From contig JAPLHJ010000267.1 of the NCBI GenBank assembly GCA_026389675.1, forward strand, positions 1-5,683: a stretch of DNA of 5,683 bases, in the 5' to 3' direction. The notes beneath the pieces were generated by a model, which did not search any database, was not told where the DNA came from, and saw only the letters and a list, made by a program, of their open reading frames with translations. Position 1 is the stretch's first letter; every line of letters starts with the position of its first letter. This DNA is from Chloroflexota bacterium. GTDB lineage: Bacteria > Chloroflexota > Dehalococcoidia > GIF9 > UBA5629. The position numbers and the translations under genes were made by a program. Positions 5,445-5,683 of the stretch are shown one piece after another.

Positions 5445-5683
5445 ATGTCCTCAAAACAAAGGTCTTCTCCAACAAATCAGGGTTTCAGTCTGGGGGAAGC
5501 TGCTACCCACTACTTTTCGTCACTACCCTCAGATACAGCCGGGCATATACAGCAAGAGGTATTTAAATTTATCCGTTGGTATGGAGAGGAAAGGCCGATC
5601 ATTAATCTCACCGGCCAGGAAGTTGCCAACTACTCGGAGCAATTCGGAGTTGCGAATACCAAATTCACAGAACATTTACATGA
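5445..5683 (+). CDS. Unrecognised protein, N-terminal 79 codons (3' partial)
   Basis: The frame is open from ATG 5445 to the window edge. ATG 5445 is the only good start, since an in-frame TAA lies at 5406-5408 and no other start codon follows it. The first 17 or so residues are polar and low in complexity (MSSKQRSSPTNQG). The rest looks helical and soluble: YFSSLPSDTAGHIQQEVFKF, IRWYGEERPIINLTGQEVAN, then YSEQFGVANTKFTEHLH. The pattern of a helix with aromatic residues, a turn, then 'LTGQEVANYSEQ' resembles the SAM-like core-binding (N-terminal) domain of tyrosine recombinases. I offer this only as a fold hint, not a function. No signal peptide or membrane segment is visible. No Shine-Dalgarno is evident. 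It probably has its own promoter and is separate from the thiC operon. Confidence 0.72.
   Translation, partial: MSSKQRSSPTNQGFSLGEAATHYFSSLPSDTAGHIQQEVFKFIRWYGEERPIINLTGQEVANYSEQFGVANTKFTEHLH

Noticed and set aside
5328..5506. Repeated 9-mer AGCTGCTAC at 5328-5336 and 5498-5506
   Set aside because: Only two copies, one of them inside a coding region. It is consistent with chance.
1..5683. CRISPR array, tRNA, rRNA, insertion sequence or phage genes
   Set aside because: I saw no regularly spaced repeats, tRNA cloverleaf, rRNA segment, transposase motif or terminal inverted repeats on either strand.

Overview
The window looks like chromosomal DNA of an uncultured member of the Dehalococcoidia (phylum Chloroflexota). 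This is an inference from protein style: a short anaerobe-type ThiC, a CinA whose N-terminal and KH parts match my memory of Chloroflexota CinA, and a C-terminally anchored surface protein made of tandem Ig-like domains. I could not run a search. All convincing genes lie on the + strand.

Region 1 (1-1275) is the 3' end of a large secreted or surface protein gene: three tandem IPT/TIG-like Ig domains, a fibronectin-III-like domain, one C-terminal membrane helix and a short basic tail. Its 5' end is outside the window.

Region 2 (1276-1494) is a regulatory leader. A probable promoter is followed by a complete TPP (THI-box) aptamer and then a strong intrinsic terminator ending in seven T. The 5' arm of the terminator can pair instead with seven bases inside the aptamer. 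This gives a complete, readable model of a transcriptional OFF switch in front of thiC.

Region 3 (1495-5319) is a tight four-gene run, probably one operon: thiC (HMP-P synthase), cinA (CinA/COG1058), speD (pyruvoyl S-adenosylmethionine decarboxylase) and speB (agmatinase-family ureohydrolase). Gaps are 20 nt, 8 nt and a 4-nt ATGA overlap, with no convincing internal terminator or promoter. Thiamin, pyridine-nucleotide and polyamine functions may therefore share one TPP-controlled transcript. The aminopropyltransferase (speE) and arginine decarboxylase that would complete spermidine synthesis are not in the window.

Region 4 (5320-5683) is an AT-rich spacer with a consensus -35 promoter candidate. 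It leads into the first 79 codons of an unrecognised protein that runs off the end.

The most notable observation is that the C-terminal amidohydrolase domain of CinA keeps its reading frame and scaffold but has lost every catalytic motif I can align. It appears to be a pseudoenzyme domain. The second is the base-level switch model of the TPP riboswitch and its apparent extension to polyamine genes.
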